Shown here: piece after piece, positions 39,909-47,689 of the stretch | Layout: the number at the start of each line of letters is the position of its first letter | Numbering within the stretch: position 1 is the first letter of the stretch | Assembly: GCA_002070415.1 (NCBI GenBank) | Contig: MWDF01000013.1 | Span: 1 to 47,689 of the forward strand | Reading direction: 5' to 3' | Length of the DNA: 47,689 nt | Origin: Firmicutes bacterium ADurb.Bin153 | GTDB taxonomy: Bacteria > Bacillota > DTU025 > MWDF01 | Notes under the pieces: model-generated | Told to the model about the DNA's origin: nothing | The model's input: only the letters and a program-made list of their open reading frames with translations | Database searches by the model: none | Position numbers and translations under genes: made by a program

Positions 39909-39936
39909 CGAAGCCGCCATATGCAGGGCGGCTTCG
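39909..39936 (+). terminator. terminator after the VanZ gene
   Basis: CGAAGCCGCC at 39909-39918 and GGCGGCTTCG at 39927-39936 form a perfect 10-bp stem with an 8-base loop, followed by CTTTCC, 17 bases after the stop. Confidence 0.75.
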
Positions 39937-40052
39937 CTTTCCGTAGGTCTGGGGACATAATTTGAACCGGCATGGAGGTACAAGGTGCAACTTGTAGAAA
40001 GACTATCCCACCGACCGGCGTTAAGATGAGCCGGCGGCAAGGAGGGATGGTC

Positions 40053-41660
40053 ATGGTAGCCAGGACCGCAAGGGCCTTGTTAATTCTAACGGTCGCTTTG
40101 ATGATGGTCGGCACTGCGACCGCGGCTCCGATTACTACACCGATCCTAAAGCTGCCCGCGATACCGGTATTCGACAGGATAACCAGCACGGCATTCTCCA
40201 GCCTTCTTGCCATGGCGGAGGTGGAAGGGCAGGTATACGGGGCGGGCAAGGGACAGTTGGTAGCGCTGGACAGCAGCGGGAAGATTACCAGGACGATCGG
40301 CATACCGATCGAGAAGCCCGCCGGCATATCGTCCTTTACGGCGGGTAAGGTGATAATCGGCGACAGCGGCAACAGCGCGGTCTTCTCGATAGACCTGAAG
40401 ACGGGGCAGGCCGCCAAGCTCCTTGACCTCAAGGCCACCTCATACGGCAGCCTGAGGGCGGGGGACGTGCTCAAGTCGGGGACGCTGATGAGCGTGGCAT
40501 ACGACGGGAAGTACGTGCTCGTTGCGATATCGGCGGGCTATTCGAGCTCCATCTTCTCGATAGACCCGGCGAGCAACAAGGCGGTCGCGCAGACATGGGC
40601 ACCCGGGGATTCACCCACCGCGATGAACTTCTACGGCGGCAATCTGTATGTGCTCGACGCGGCGAGCAAACAGATAAGGATGTACGACGCGGCACTGAAG
40701 CTGAACGTCAAGCCCATAGACATCCAGGCGGAGGACCCCAGGGGCATAATAATCAAGGATAACGAAGTGCGAGTGCTGTCACCCAAGGAGAACAGCATTG
40801 TGGTGATGAAGCCAGACCTTCTGTCAATGAAGGAAGTGCAGCTGCGTCCCGTATGGAAGATGAGGGAGGCCCTCATTGGCCCCATCCTTGCGATGCCCAG
40901 GGATTATGCGCTGCTGATCTGCGGCGACGTCGCGGAGAGCGGCTATGACGAATTCTGGAACGACACCGTGTGGCTGTACAAATCGCTCCTCGGCGCAGGA
41001 TACACGGAAGACAGGATATACGTGCTGTACGGGGACGGCAACGACTACTCGTCGGCGAATCCCGCCTACCGGCATACGGCCGCGGTGACGGATTTCCCCG
41101 CGACGATAGCATGGGTGGACAAGGTCATCAACGGGATGAAGAACGGGGACGCCTCCATAGGCGTGAGTAAGCTGCAAAGCAACGACACGCTCTTCGTATG
41201 GGTGTTCGACCACGGCGGAGGCGGGGCGGCCGCGTACTTCTGCCTGACGGACGGAGGCTATGCGGACACCGCTTTCGGCACCAACCTGAACCCGCTGCCT
41301 TACGCCAAGAGGGCAATCTTCATGCAGCAGTGCAGGAGCGGAGGTTTCATCGACAACATGATGAACGACAGGACCTTCATATCCACCGCATGCCTTGCGA
41401 CCGAGAACGCCCACAGGGCGGACACGGAAAACGAGCTTTACAACGGGACGTACTACCATCACGGCGAGTACAATTACTACCTGATAACCGCCATATCAGG
41501 GAAGACGCCCGCGGGGGCCGCGATAAACGTCGACTATAACTCGGACGGCAAACTGATGGCGAAGGAGATCCACAGCTACATAACGTCCAAGGAAAGCGGG
41601 CCCGAGACGCCGCAGCAATGGGACGGCTACGGAATCGGCAACGGTTTCGATGTCCGGTGA
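40053..41660 (+). CDS. secreted beta-propeller plus C13/caspase-like peptidase
   Basis: A 535-residue secreted protein. A signal peptide covers about 1-25 (ALLILTVALMMVGTATAA). Residues 45-265 are short repeated strands (LVALDSSGKITRTI, VFSIDLKTGQAAKL, IFSIDPASNKAVAQ, LYVLDAASKQIRMY) as in PQQ/NHL-type propellers. Residues 283-535 look like a caspase-fold C13-type cysteine peptidase: YALLICGD, the catalytic dyad H387 (WVFDHGGGG) and C427 (FMQQCRSGGF). DYNSDGKLMAKE at 494-505 is a canonical 12-residue EF-hand loop, so calcium may activate it. ATG 40053 lies seven bases after AAGGAGG. Target and cleavage specificity are unknown. Confidence 0.82.
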   Translation: MVARTARALLILTVALMMVGTATAAPITTPILKLPAIPVFDRITSTAFSSLLAMAEVEGQVYGAGKGQLVALDSSGKITRTIGIPIEKPAGISSFTAGKVIIGDSGNSAVFSIDLKTGQAAKLLDLKATSYGSLRAGDVLKSGTLMSVAYDGKYVLVAISAGYSSSIFSIDPASNKAVAQTWAPGDSPTAMNFYGGNLYVLDAASKQIRMYDAALKLNVKPIDIQAEDPRGIIIKDNEVRVLSPKENSIVVMKPDLLSMKEVQLRPVWKMREALIGPILAMPRDYALLICGDVAESGYDEFWNDTVWLYKSLLGAGYTEDRIYVLYGDGNDYSSANPAYRHTAAVTDFPATIAWVDKVINGMKNGDASIGVSKLQSNDTLFVWVFDHGGGGAAAYFCLTDGGYADTAFGTNLNPLPYAKRAIFMQQCRSGGFIDNMMNDRTFISTACLATENAHRADTENELYNGTYYHHGEYNYYLITAISGKTPAGAAINVDYNSDGKLMAKEIHSYITSKESGPETPQQWDGYGIGNGFDVR

Positions 41661-41678
41661 AATGCGCGGGGTTAAGAA

Positions 41679-41706
41679 CAGGGCGGCGGTGCGAACCGCC
41701 GCCCTG
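41679..41706. terminator. bidirectional terminator between the peptidase and GGDEF genes
   Basis: CAGGGCGGCGGT at 41679-41690 pairs perfectly with ACCGCCGCCCTG at 41695-41706 around a GCGA tetraloop, between convergent genes. Confidence 0.75.
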
Positions 41707-41732
41707 TCATCGTGCCGAAGGCTTGATCCCGG

Positions 41733-42854
41733 CTAGGACCTGCTCTTGTACATCAGGGAGTCCAGGTGCCTTATGAACTGCTCTGCCGAGTTCCCCGAGC
41801 CCTTCTCGTACACCGAGTGGCCGATGCTCAAGCAGATGTCGAAAGGAAGGATCCCCAGCCTGTTCCATCCGTCGAACTCACTTCTTATCCTCGATACGGT
41901 CTTGTCCAACGCGGCGTGGTCTTCCAGCTTGGGGAGTATGATCAGGAACTCGTCGCCGCCGTAGCGGGCTATGAAGTCGTCCTTCCTGGTGCTCTTCCTG
42001 AGGAGGTCGGCGGTAAGCTGCAAAGCCTTGTCGCCCATTACGTGGCCGTGCGCGTCGTTGATGCTCTTGAAATTGTCGATGTCTATGAAAATGCCCGAAA
42101 ACGACGCGCCGGAGGATGATTCCTTTATCCTGTCCTTTATGTAGCTGCCGATGTCGCGCCTGTTGGATATGCCGGTGAGAGGATCCGCGCCGAGTTTTAT
42201 CCTCTGGATGTTCAGGTAGATCATCAGCAGCATCAGCGTCGCTCCCGACCACATTGAAGGCATGCCGTAGAACATGAACTGCAAGCCCCCGCCTATGATG
42301 GGAGGGATGCTGAAAAGCAGCAGTGTGTGGTAGGCCCTTTTAGTGAGCCTTCTCTTGTTAATGAAGATGAGTATGTTCGAGTAGCCGATGTAGAAGAGAA
42401 GGATCAGCACCAGCAGGTAGAACCTGTCGCCCCTCCTGTAGATGTTGTCCGCGCTGACGCTGAACATCCAGCCGTTGTAAAGGTTCGAGGCGCAAAGGCA
42501 GGCGTTGATGAGGGCAGGGAAGAAGAGAAGCCAGCTAAGCCTCTTGTAGGCCCTTGTCCTGCCGTAGATGTTGTACGTCACGTAGATGGCCCAGAAAAAG
42601 GCGGGGAACACGTCTGCCATGAAATATGCAGTGTTCGCATATATGTTGGCTATCCGGAAGGCCGTGCCCTGCCTCCTGTCGACGGCCCATGTCAGGGCCT
42701 CGAGGATCAGGACCGCCATCAGGGAATGCACGAGCTCGATATAATTGAACTGATTCGGGGAATGCAGCTCATCCTGGTATTTCAAGTCGAAGAGTATCAT
42801 GAGGAGTATCGCTAACGAGAACAGGTTGATACTTACCTGTAGGGCGGTAAACAT
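41733..42854 (-). CDS. membrane diguanylate cyclase (GGDEF)
   Basis: A 373-residue protein with six to seven hydrophobic spans in the first 215 residues (a 7TM-type sensor) and a C-terminal GGDEF domain. The catalytic motif is intact, GGDEF at 299-303, with the upstream FIDIDNFKSIND metal/nucleotide segment and a product-inhibition I-site RKDD at 290-293, five residues before GGDEF. It should make c-di-GMP and be feedback-inhibited, opposing the HD-GYP protein 7 kb away. GAGGGTGAT lies before ATG 42854. Confidence 0.92.
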   Translation of the reverse strand: MFTALQVSINLFSLAILLMILFDLKYQDELHSPNQFNYIELVHSLMAVLILEALTWAVDRRQGTAFRIANIYANTAYFMADVFPAFFWAIYVTYNIYGRTRAYKRLSWLLFFPALINACLCASNLYNGWMFSVSADNIYRRGDRFYLLVLILLFYIGYSNILIFINKRRLTKRAYHTLLLFSIPPIIGGGLQFMFYGMPSMWSGATLMLLMIYLNIQRIKLGADPLTGISNRRDIGSYIKDRIKESSSGASFSGIFIDIDNFKSINDAHGHVMGDKALQLTADLLRKSTRKDDFIARYGGDEFLIILPKLEDHAALDKTVSRIRSEFDGWNRLGILPFDICLSIGHSVYEKGSGNSAEQFIRHLDSLMYKSRS

Positions 42855-43019
42855 ATCACCCTCCTGCTATATGATTAGTCTATAGAATAACACAAAGCTA
42901 CGGGGCCTATAAAGCGGTATATGCATAAAACGGCGCCGTTCGTCCTGCGGGAAGGTCCTGCGAGTCGCCCCAACTGTTATAATTACGCTATATATGTCCG
43001 ATATTTCCGAGGTGATCCG

Positions 43020-44651
43020 ATGGATTCGACTCATAGGGAAGCTTCCAAGACAAAGCTGTTCAAAGGAGCTGCCGTACTGGCGGGCGCTGGCCTGTTCGCC
43101 AGGCTGCTCGGCGCAGTATACAGGATACCGCTGGCCAACATGCTCGGTGACGAAGGCGTTGGCCTGTTCGAGATGGCGAATCCCATATACTTCTTCCTAT
43201 TGTCGATATCGGTGGCGGGAATACCCCTTGCCATCTCCAAGATGATAGCCGAGAAGAAGGCGGTGGGGGAGGGGAACGCCGCGAGGAAGGTCCTGAGGGT
43301 GGCAGTCGTGATGATGGCGCTTTCCGGATTGGCAGCGAGCCTTGCGCTTTTCTTCCTCGCCCCCTACATAGCCGAGAAGGTGTACAGGGATCCGAGGGCC
43401 GCGTTGCCCTTGAGGGCGATATGCCCCTCCCTTGCCTTCATGACCGTGATGTCGGCCATGCGCGGCTATTTCCAGGGCGTCCAGAAGATGGTCCCCTCGG
43501 CCGTATCCCAGATAATGGAACAGGTGGCGAGGGTGGGATTCATGCTCCTGGCAGCGGCGCTGCTGCTTCCCAAGGGCCTCGAGTACGCGGCGGCCGGTGC
43601 TGCGAGCGGCGCCGCCATAGGGGCCTTCGCCGGCCTCGCCCTCATAGCCGTCATCTATTTCTATGTCCGCAACAGGCCCGATTACAGGATAGAGCCGGGT
43701 AGCGGTCGCGCTGAGAGAAGCGGCACGATAGCATTCCGGATACTGAGCCTTTCGGTCCCGGTCGCCCTGACGAGCTCCCTAGCTTCGATAAAGAGCGTCG
43801 TGGACGCCGCGATAGTCCCAGGAAGGCTGGCCGCGGCGGGCTTTCCGACGAGCGAGGCTACCGCCCTGTACGGCCAGCTAAACGGGATGGCGTTCCCCTT
43901 AGTCTATTTCCCCACGTCGATCATAGCAGGCCTTGCTTCCGCCACGGTACCTGCGATATCCGAATGCAACGCCAAGGGCGACATGGAAGGCATAAAGGAA
44001 AGGGCGATCTATGTCCTCAAACTTACGAGCGTGATAGCGCTCCCCGCGGCGGTCGGCCTTTTCGTCCTCGCCTCCCCCATAACCAACCTTCTGTTCGGAA
44101 GGCCAGACGTGGGCCCCGTTCTCATGGCTCTGTCCGGGGCGTGCGCGTTCTTGTGCCTACAGCAGACCAGCTCGTCCATACTCAGCGGCATGGGGCACGT
44201 CGGAGATCCGCTTAAGAGCGCCGTCCTTGGCGTTACTGTCAAGATAGCCTTGGAGTTCTACCTGACGTCGATGCACGGGCTGAACGTAAAGGGCGCGGCT
44301 TTGAGCACCGTAGCGGGCTCTTTTGTGTCGGTGGTAATGAATCTGATACAGCTCGAAAGGCGCCTGGGCTTCAAGGTGGGCTATGCAAAGGCCTTCTGGA
44401 GGCCGATGCTCGCCTCCCTGGTGATGGGCGGGATAGTATACCTGACCCAGGGACGTGTGGAGGCCCTGATGGGAGCAGGCAAGGTCTCGGCCCTGGCAGG
44501 GGTGGGGATAGGCGCCTTCTGCTACCTGCTGGCCCTGATGCTGCTCGGAGGGCTCAATCCCGACGAGCTGGAGGCCATACCCCTGGTGGGCAGGAAAGCG
44601 GCCGCTCTTTCGAGGAGGCTGGGATCTATAGGAGGCAAGAGGAGATGCTAA
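43020..44651 (+). CDS. SpoVB/MurJ-type flippase (MOP superfamily)
   Basis: A 543-residue, 14-span membrane protein of the oligosaccharide/polysaccharide exporter class of the MOP superfamily, closest in feel to SpoVB/MurJ-like lipid II flippases (RLLGAVYRIPLANMLGDEGVGLFEMANPIYFFLL; later RGYFQGVQKMVPSAVSQIMEQVARVGFM). It probably moves a lipid-linked cell-wall or glycan precursor. ATG 43020 follows GAGGTGATCC; the frame is open to 42921. TATAAT at 42978-42983 may be its -10. It overlaps the MazG-like gene by seven bases. Confidence 0.88.
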   Translation: MDSTHREASKTKLFKGAAVLAGAGLFARLLGAVYRIPLANMLGDEGVGLFEMANPIYFFLLSISVAGIPLAISKMIAEKKAVGEGNAARKVLRVAVVMMALSGLAASLALFFLAPYIAEKVYRDPRAALPLRAICPSLAFMTVMSAMRGYFQGVQKMVPSAVSQIMEQVARVGFMLLAAALLLPKGLEYAAAGAASGAAIGAFAGLALIAVIYFYVRNRPDYRIEPGSGRAERSGTIAFRILSLSVPVALTSSLASIKSVVDAAIVPGRLAAAGFPTSEATALYGQLNGMAFPLVYFPTSIIAGLASATVPAISECNAKGDMEGIKERAIYVLKLTSVIALPAAVGLFVLASPITNLLFGRPDVGPVLMALSGACAFLCLQQTSSSILSGMGHVGDPLKSAVLGVTVKIALEFYLTSMHGLNVKGAALSTVAGSFVSVVMNLIQLERRLGFKVGYAKAFWRPMLASLVMGGIVYLTQGRVEALMGAGKVSALAGVGIGAFCYLLALMLLGGLNPDELEAIPLVGRKAAALSRRLGSIGGKRRC

Positions 44652-44968
44652 ACGAGCTCGCTTTGAAGCTGAACAAGACGGCAAAGGAACACGGCTGGTG
44701 GGAAGCGGAGAAGCCTTTCCCGGAGGTCGTGGCGCTGTGCCACTCCGAGCTTTCGGAAGCGCTAGAGGAGTACCGCGACGGAAAGGGATACGGCGAGGTC
44801 TACTTCAAGGACGGCAAACCGGAGGGCATTCCGATAGAGCTTGCCGACTGCATCATCAGGATACTCGATTTCTGCGGCATGCACGGCATAGACATAGATT
44901 CTGCGATCGATGCCAAGGCGAGGTACAACGAGACGAGGCCCTACAGGCACGGCGGAAGGAAGGCCTGA
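44645..44968 (+). CDS. MazG-like NTP pyrophosphohydrolase
   Basis: A 107-residue all-alpha NTP-PPase of the single-domain MazG-like kind. The metal-binding motif is ELSEALEE (E35, E38, E42) plus ELAD (E65, D68), the EExxE/ExxD layout of the family. It would hydrolyse a non-canonical or excess NTP to the monophosphate and PPi. It starts inside the last codons of the flippase gene, so it is translationally coupled. No obvious link to the flippase function is known. Confidence 0.83.
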   Translation: MLNELALKLNKTAKEHGWWEAEKPFPEVVALCHSELSEALEEYRDGKGYGEVYFKDGKPEGIPIELADCIIRILDFCGMHGIDIDSAIDAKARYNETRPYRHGGRKA

Positions 44969-45006
44969 CGGGGCGGGATAAGGCCGGATAGGGCATGGAA
45001 ATGAGG

Positions 45007-45035
45007 ACGGCCCCGGACCCTAAGCCCGGGGCCGT
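45007..45035. terminator. bidirectional terminator between MazG-like and MFS genes
   Basis: ACGGCCCCGG at 45007-45016 pairs perfectly with CCGGGGCCGT at 45026-45035 around a 9-base loop, between convergent genes. Confidence 0.7.
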
Positions 45036-45054
45036 AATTCGTCCCCAAGACGGC

Positions 45055-46254
45055 TCACATGTGCCGGAAACCCTTCACGAGCATCATGGACATGGAGGCC
45101 AACGCGATGATTATGCCCGTCACCGCGGGGAAGTAGAACACGAGGTTCGGGTCGGCCTTGGCTATCATGCTGAAGATGGCAAGGCTTATGGGGGACATGA
45201 AAGATACCACGAAGTGCGTGAATGCGGTCATCTTCCCCCTCATGTCGTCGGGTGTGACAGACATGAGGAGAACACCTGCGTTTATGTTGATTATGACCAT
45301 CATGATCCCCGCTATTACGCATATGGTATAGAACCATGAGAGGGTCGGCCTAAGGAGCCATGACGTTAGAGAGACTCCTACGCCTATGCCGGCGAGCACC
45401 ATAAGGCGCGAGCGCCTCTTCGGGTTCTTAAGAGTCCCCATGAGTATGGAACCGGTGATGCTCCCTATGCTTAAGAACGTCATGACGAGCCCGAGCTCGG
45501 TGGCGCCGTAGCCCAGCTCCGTCTTTATTATGTACGGCACGGTGACGCTTCCCACCGGGGCCAGCGCGAAGTTCATAATCCCGAAGATCAGCAGAACGCC
45601 CAATATCGTAGGCATGCCGAACGTGAACCTGACCGCTTTCATCAGCGCGTTCCAATCGCTTTCGCCGCCGTCGGGCGATGCGTGGTGGTACGTTATGAAG
45701 ACCTCCGAGACCCCAGAGCAGAAGAGCATTATCGCGTTGATGAGGAAGGCCGTGGCATAGCCGAAGGTTGTGACCAGCAGGCCGCCCAGCGCGGGGCCGA
45801 AGATGCCGACCATGCCCTGCATCGCCTGTATGACGCTCTGCGCCTTCTGCAGCCTGTCGATGCCTACGAGCGAGGGGACCATCGCGGTGGCGGCCGGCGT
45901 GAAGAGAGACGCGATTATGCCTATCAGTATGTTCGAAAGCACCATGTGCCATATCTGGAGCCTGCCGGTGAAGGCAAGTACCGTTATCGTGCCTATCACG
46001 GCGGACCTGCAGAAGTCCATGCCGTAGACTATGCGCCTCCTGTTCAGCTTGTCTGCGAGCACTCCCATGTACGGCCCCAGGACCAGCGAAGGGATCATCG
46101 CCGCCATCGTAAGAAGGCCGGTCGTCCCGGGGGATCCCGTTACGTTGTACAGCCACCAGATTATCGCCACCTGGTGTATGCTGTCGCCGACCATGGATGT
46201 GAACTGCCCAATGGACAGCAAAGCGAAATCCTTGTTGATGAAGGGGTTAATCAT
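45055..46254 (-). CDS. MFS transporter, tandem copy 2
   Basis: A 399-residue, 12-span major facilitator resembling MFS_3/EntS-type exporters. The loop 2-3 signature is GVLADKLNRRRIVYG. It aligns end to end with the neighbouring copy: INPFINKDFALLSIGQF against KNPLINKDFALLAIGQF, and GVLLMSVTPDDMRGKMTAF against GVLFVKVAPDEMLGKLSAF. ATG 46254 aligns with the start of the other copy; TTG 46257 is an alternative. AAGGAG is at about ten bases. The exported compound is unknown. Confidence 0.9.
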   Translation of the reverse strand: MINPFINKDFALLSIGQFTSMVGDSIHQVAIIWWLYNVTGSPGTTGLLTMAAMIPSLVLGPYMGVLADKLNRRRIVYGMDFCRSAVIGTITVLAFTGRLQIWHMVLSNILIGIIASLFTPAATAMVPSLVGIDRLQKAQSVIQAMQGMVGIFGPALGGLLVTTFGYATAFLINAIMLFCSGVSEVFITYHHASPDGGESDWNALMKAVRFTFGMPTILGVLLIFGIMNFALAPVGSVTVPYIIKTELGYGATELGLVMTFLSIGSITGSILMGTLKNPKRRSRLMVLAGIGVGVSLTSWLLRPTLSWFYTICVIAGIMMVIININAGVLLMSVTPDDMRGKMTAFTHFVVSFMSPISLAIFSMIAKADPNLVFYFPAVTGIIIALASMSMMLVKGFRHM

Positions 46255-46325
46255 CAAGCGGACAACTCCTTGGGTCGATGCAAGTATGCATACCCGGATA
46301 TTGATTGTACCTTTACTTATTTCTA

Positions 46326-47525
46326 TTATATGTCCCGATAACCTCTAATCAGGAACAACCCGAATGTAAAAAACAGGATGAGGAACCCCGAAACCGCCGG
46401 GAAGTAGAACACCAACGACTTGTTTGTCGCCGCCAGCAGGCTGAACAGGGAAAGTCCCACCGGCGACATGAAGCCGGACACGGTGCCCATGAACGCGCTG
46501 AGCTTGCCGAGCATCTCGTCGGGGGCTACTTTTACGAACAACACGCCAGCGTTTATGTTGATTATCGACGCCGAGAACCCTACGACCGCCATCACGAAGT
46601 AAAGCCATAGGATGCGGGGCATGAGGAGCCACGAAACAAGGAACCCGCCCAACAGTGCGCCCCCGACGGTTATGGCTACGGAGCGCCTTTTCGGATTCCC
46701 CACGGCGCCCATGAGCATCGAGCCCAGGATGCCCCCCACGCTGATAGATGTCATGGTATAGCCCAGCTCCCGCGAGCCTTTGGCGAGCACGTCCTTGACG
46801 AGATAGGGGATCGTTATGCTGCCCATGTGCGAAATCGAGAAGTTCATCATTGAGAACACCAGCAATATCCCCATTATCGTCGGCATGGCGAAGGTGAATT
46901 TCATGGCCTCGAGCATCTGGGTGAAGTTCCCCTTGTCTGACTTCACCGGCACGGTCTTGTATTCGATGAACATCTCCGACAGGGCCGAAAGCGCAAAGGA
47001 GATCGCGTTAAGTAGGAAGGCCATGGAATAGCCTACGGTGGCCACGAGTGCCCCTCCTACGGCGGGGCCGATTATCCCGACCAGCCCCATTAGGGTGTTG
47101 AACGCGCCCTGCGCCTTCTGCATCCTGTCCATTCCCACAAGGCCCGGCATCATGGCCGTAACGGCCGGGTTGAAAAGAGAGGAGCATGCGCTCACCAGCA
47201 CGGAAGAAACGACCATGTGCCAGACTTCCAGCCTCCCGGTGAAAGAAAGCGCCGCTATCGCAGCTATTATCGCACCTCTCAGGTAATCCATCCCGTAGAC
47301 GATCTTCCTGCGGTCCCATTTGTCCGCTAGCACTCCCATATAAGGCGAGAGGACTATGGCGGGTATCATGGAGGCCAAGGACAGCATTCCCGTTACGGAC
47401 GGGGAGCCTGTCACGTTGTAGACCCACCATACGAGGGCCACCCTGTGCACGTTATCGCCCACGGAGGATACGAACTGGCCGATCGCCAGCAGGGCGAAGT
47501 CCTTGTTGATAAGGGGGTTCTTCAT
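46326..47525 (-). CDS. MFS transporter, tandem copy 1
   Basis: A 399-residue, 12-span MFS protein with loop signature GVLADKWDRRKIVYG, closely related to the next gene by tandem duplication. GGAGAGG precedes ATG 47525. It starts 35 bases after a PHP-family phosphatase gene and is followed after 71 bases by its paralogue, so the three probably form one transcript. Two diverged copies suggest different substrates or a heterodimeric arrangement, neither shown. Confidence 0.9.
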   Translation of the reverse strand: MKNPLINKDFALLAIGQFVSSVGDNVHRVALVWWVYNVTGSPSVTGMLSLASMIPAIVLSPYMGVLADKWDRRKIVYGMDYLRGAIIAAIAALSFTGRLEVWHMVVSSVLVSACSSLFNPAVTAMMPGLVGMDRMQKAQGAFNTLMGLVGIIGPAVGGALVATVGYSMAFLLNAISFALSALSEMFIEYKTVPVKSDKGNFTQMLEAMKFTFAMPTIMGILLVFSMMNFSISHMGSITIPYLVKDVLAKGSRELGYTMTSISVGGILGSMLMGAVGNPKRRSVAITVGGALLGGFLVSWLLMPRILWLYFVMAVVGFSASIININAGVLFVKVAPDEMLGKLSAFMGTVSGFMSPVGLSLFSLLAATNKSLVFYFPAVSGFLILFFTFGLFLIRGYRDI

Positions 47526-47560
47526 ATGAGGCCCAACCTCTCCTGTCGATGCGCCGACGC

Positions 47561-47689
47561 TCAGAAGCGATAGAAGGTCTTCTTCCTTCCGGAGAAGGCG
47601 GCGGCCCTCGAATAACCGGCGCTCCTGGCGAACTCGGATATGGTATCGAAGGCGAAAGCCACGTGCTCCGGATAATGCGCGTCGGACCC
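47561..47689 (-). CDS. PHP-domain phosphatase (histidinol-phosphatase-like), 3' end only
   Basis: The last 42 codons of a gene that enters from beyond the window edge and stops at TGA 47563-47561. The tail reads GSDAHYPEHVAFAFDTISEF and ends FSGRKKTFYRF. The SDAHxPE segment carries the last metal ligands (D, H) of PHP phosphoesterases, and the FSGRK ending matches HisK-type histidinol phosphatases (known members: FKGRKP). The assignment rests on this short piece only. Confidence 0.65.
   Translation of the reverse strand, partial: GSDAHYPEHVAFAFDTISEFARSAGYSRAAAFSGRKKTFYRF

Noticed and set aside
1..47689. tRNA, rRNA, CRISPR arrays, insertion sequences, prophage
   Set aside because: No cloverleaf-like intergenic segments, spaced direct repeats, transposase or phage proteins were seen in the gaps or gene products.

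Overview
The window looks like a chromosome segment of a Gram-negative, amino-acid-fermenting anaerobe, most likely a member of the Synergistota. This is an inference from several things together. Protein-coding sequence is dense and GC-rich (high fifties per cent by eye), with heavy use of AGG for Arg and ATA for Ile. Binding proteins have cleavable signal peptides without a lipobox, which suggests a periplasm. Amino-acid and organic-acid uptake systems dominate (LIV-type ABC, TAXI-TRAP, DctM-like, DMT). I see no rRNA, tRNA, CRISPR array, insertion sequence or phage gene.

Layout. 1-1.4 kb: iron-dependent alcohol dehydrogenase. 1.8-11.2 kb (+): a YheO/DauR-like regulator, then livHMGF, two ATC-hydrolase-like paralogues, a PLP C-S lyase-family enzyme, livK, dhaK and dhaL. 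This reads as one import-and-breakdown operon, probably for a sulfur-containing amino acid or heterocycle. livH carries an apparent one-base frameshift. 19.6-11.2 kb (-): a secreted orphan, a secreted GGT-like Ntn hydrolase lacking the usual gamma-glutamyl-binding residues, a lone DctM-like permease, an overlooked 48-residue membrane protein, an exported AspA/AstE-like deacylase, sucC, sucD, and then a separately promoted PfkB kinase. 19.8-21.6 kb (-): an AadA-like nucleotidyltransferase and a Crp/Fnr regulator. 21.8-26.1 kb (+): a DapA-superfamily lyase, TAXI receptor, fused TRAP permease and PPC-domain protein.

26.2-35.3 kb is a mixed region: a PIG-L deacetylase coupled to a GNAT, two DMT exporters, a lipoprotein, a 4-OT tautomerase, a membrane PAS-GGDEF-HD-GYP protein and a second GNAT. 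35.5-38.8 kb (-): a PadR repressor with a Gly/His-rich N-terminus and a P2-type cation ATPase whose 5' leader contains a terminator and a competing antiterminator. 39.1-41.7 kb (+): a ThiS/MoaD-like 72-mer, a VanZ protein and a secreted propeller plus C13/caspase-like protease with an EF-hand loop. 41.7-47.7 kb: a diguanylate cyclase, a SpoVB/MurJ-type flippase overlapping a MazG-like protein, two tandem MFS exporters and the 3' end of a PHP-family phosphatase.

The most promising undescribed biology is the liv/ATC-hydrolase/C-S lyase/dhaKL operon, the exported amidase/deacylase plus SucCD operon, the attenuated ATPase leader, and the secreted caspase-like protease. Short perfect stem-loops sit in many gaps, notably just after both binding-protein genes, where they probably set different expression levels within operons.
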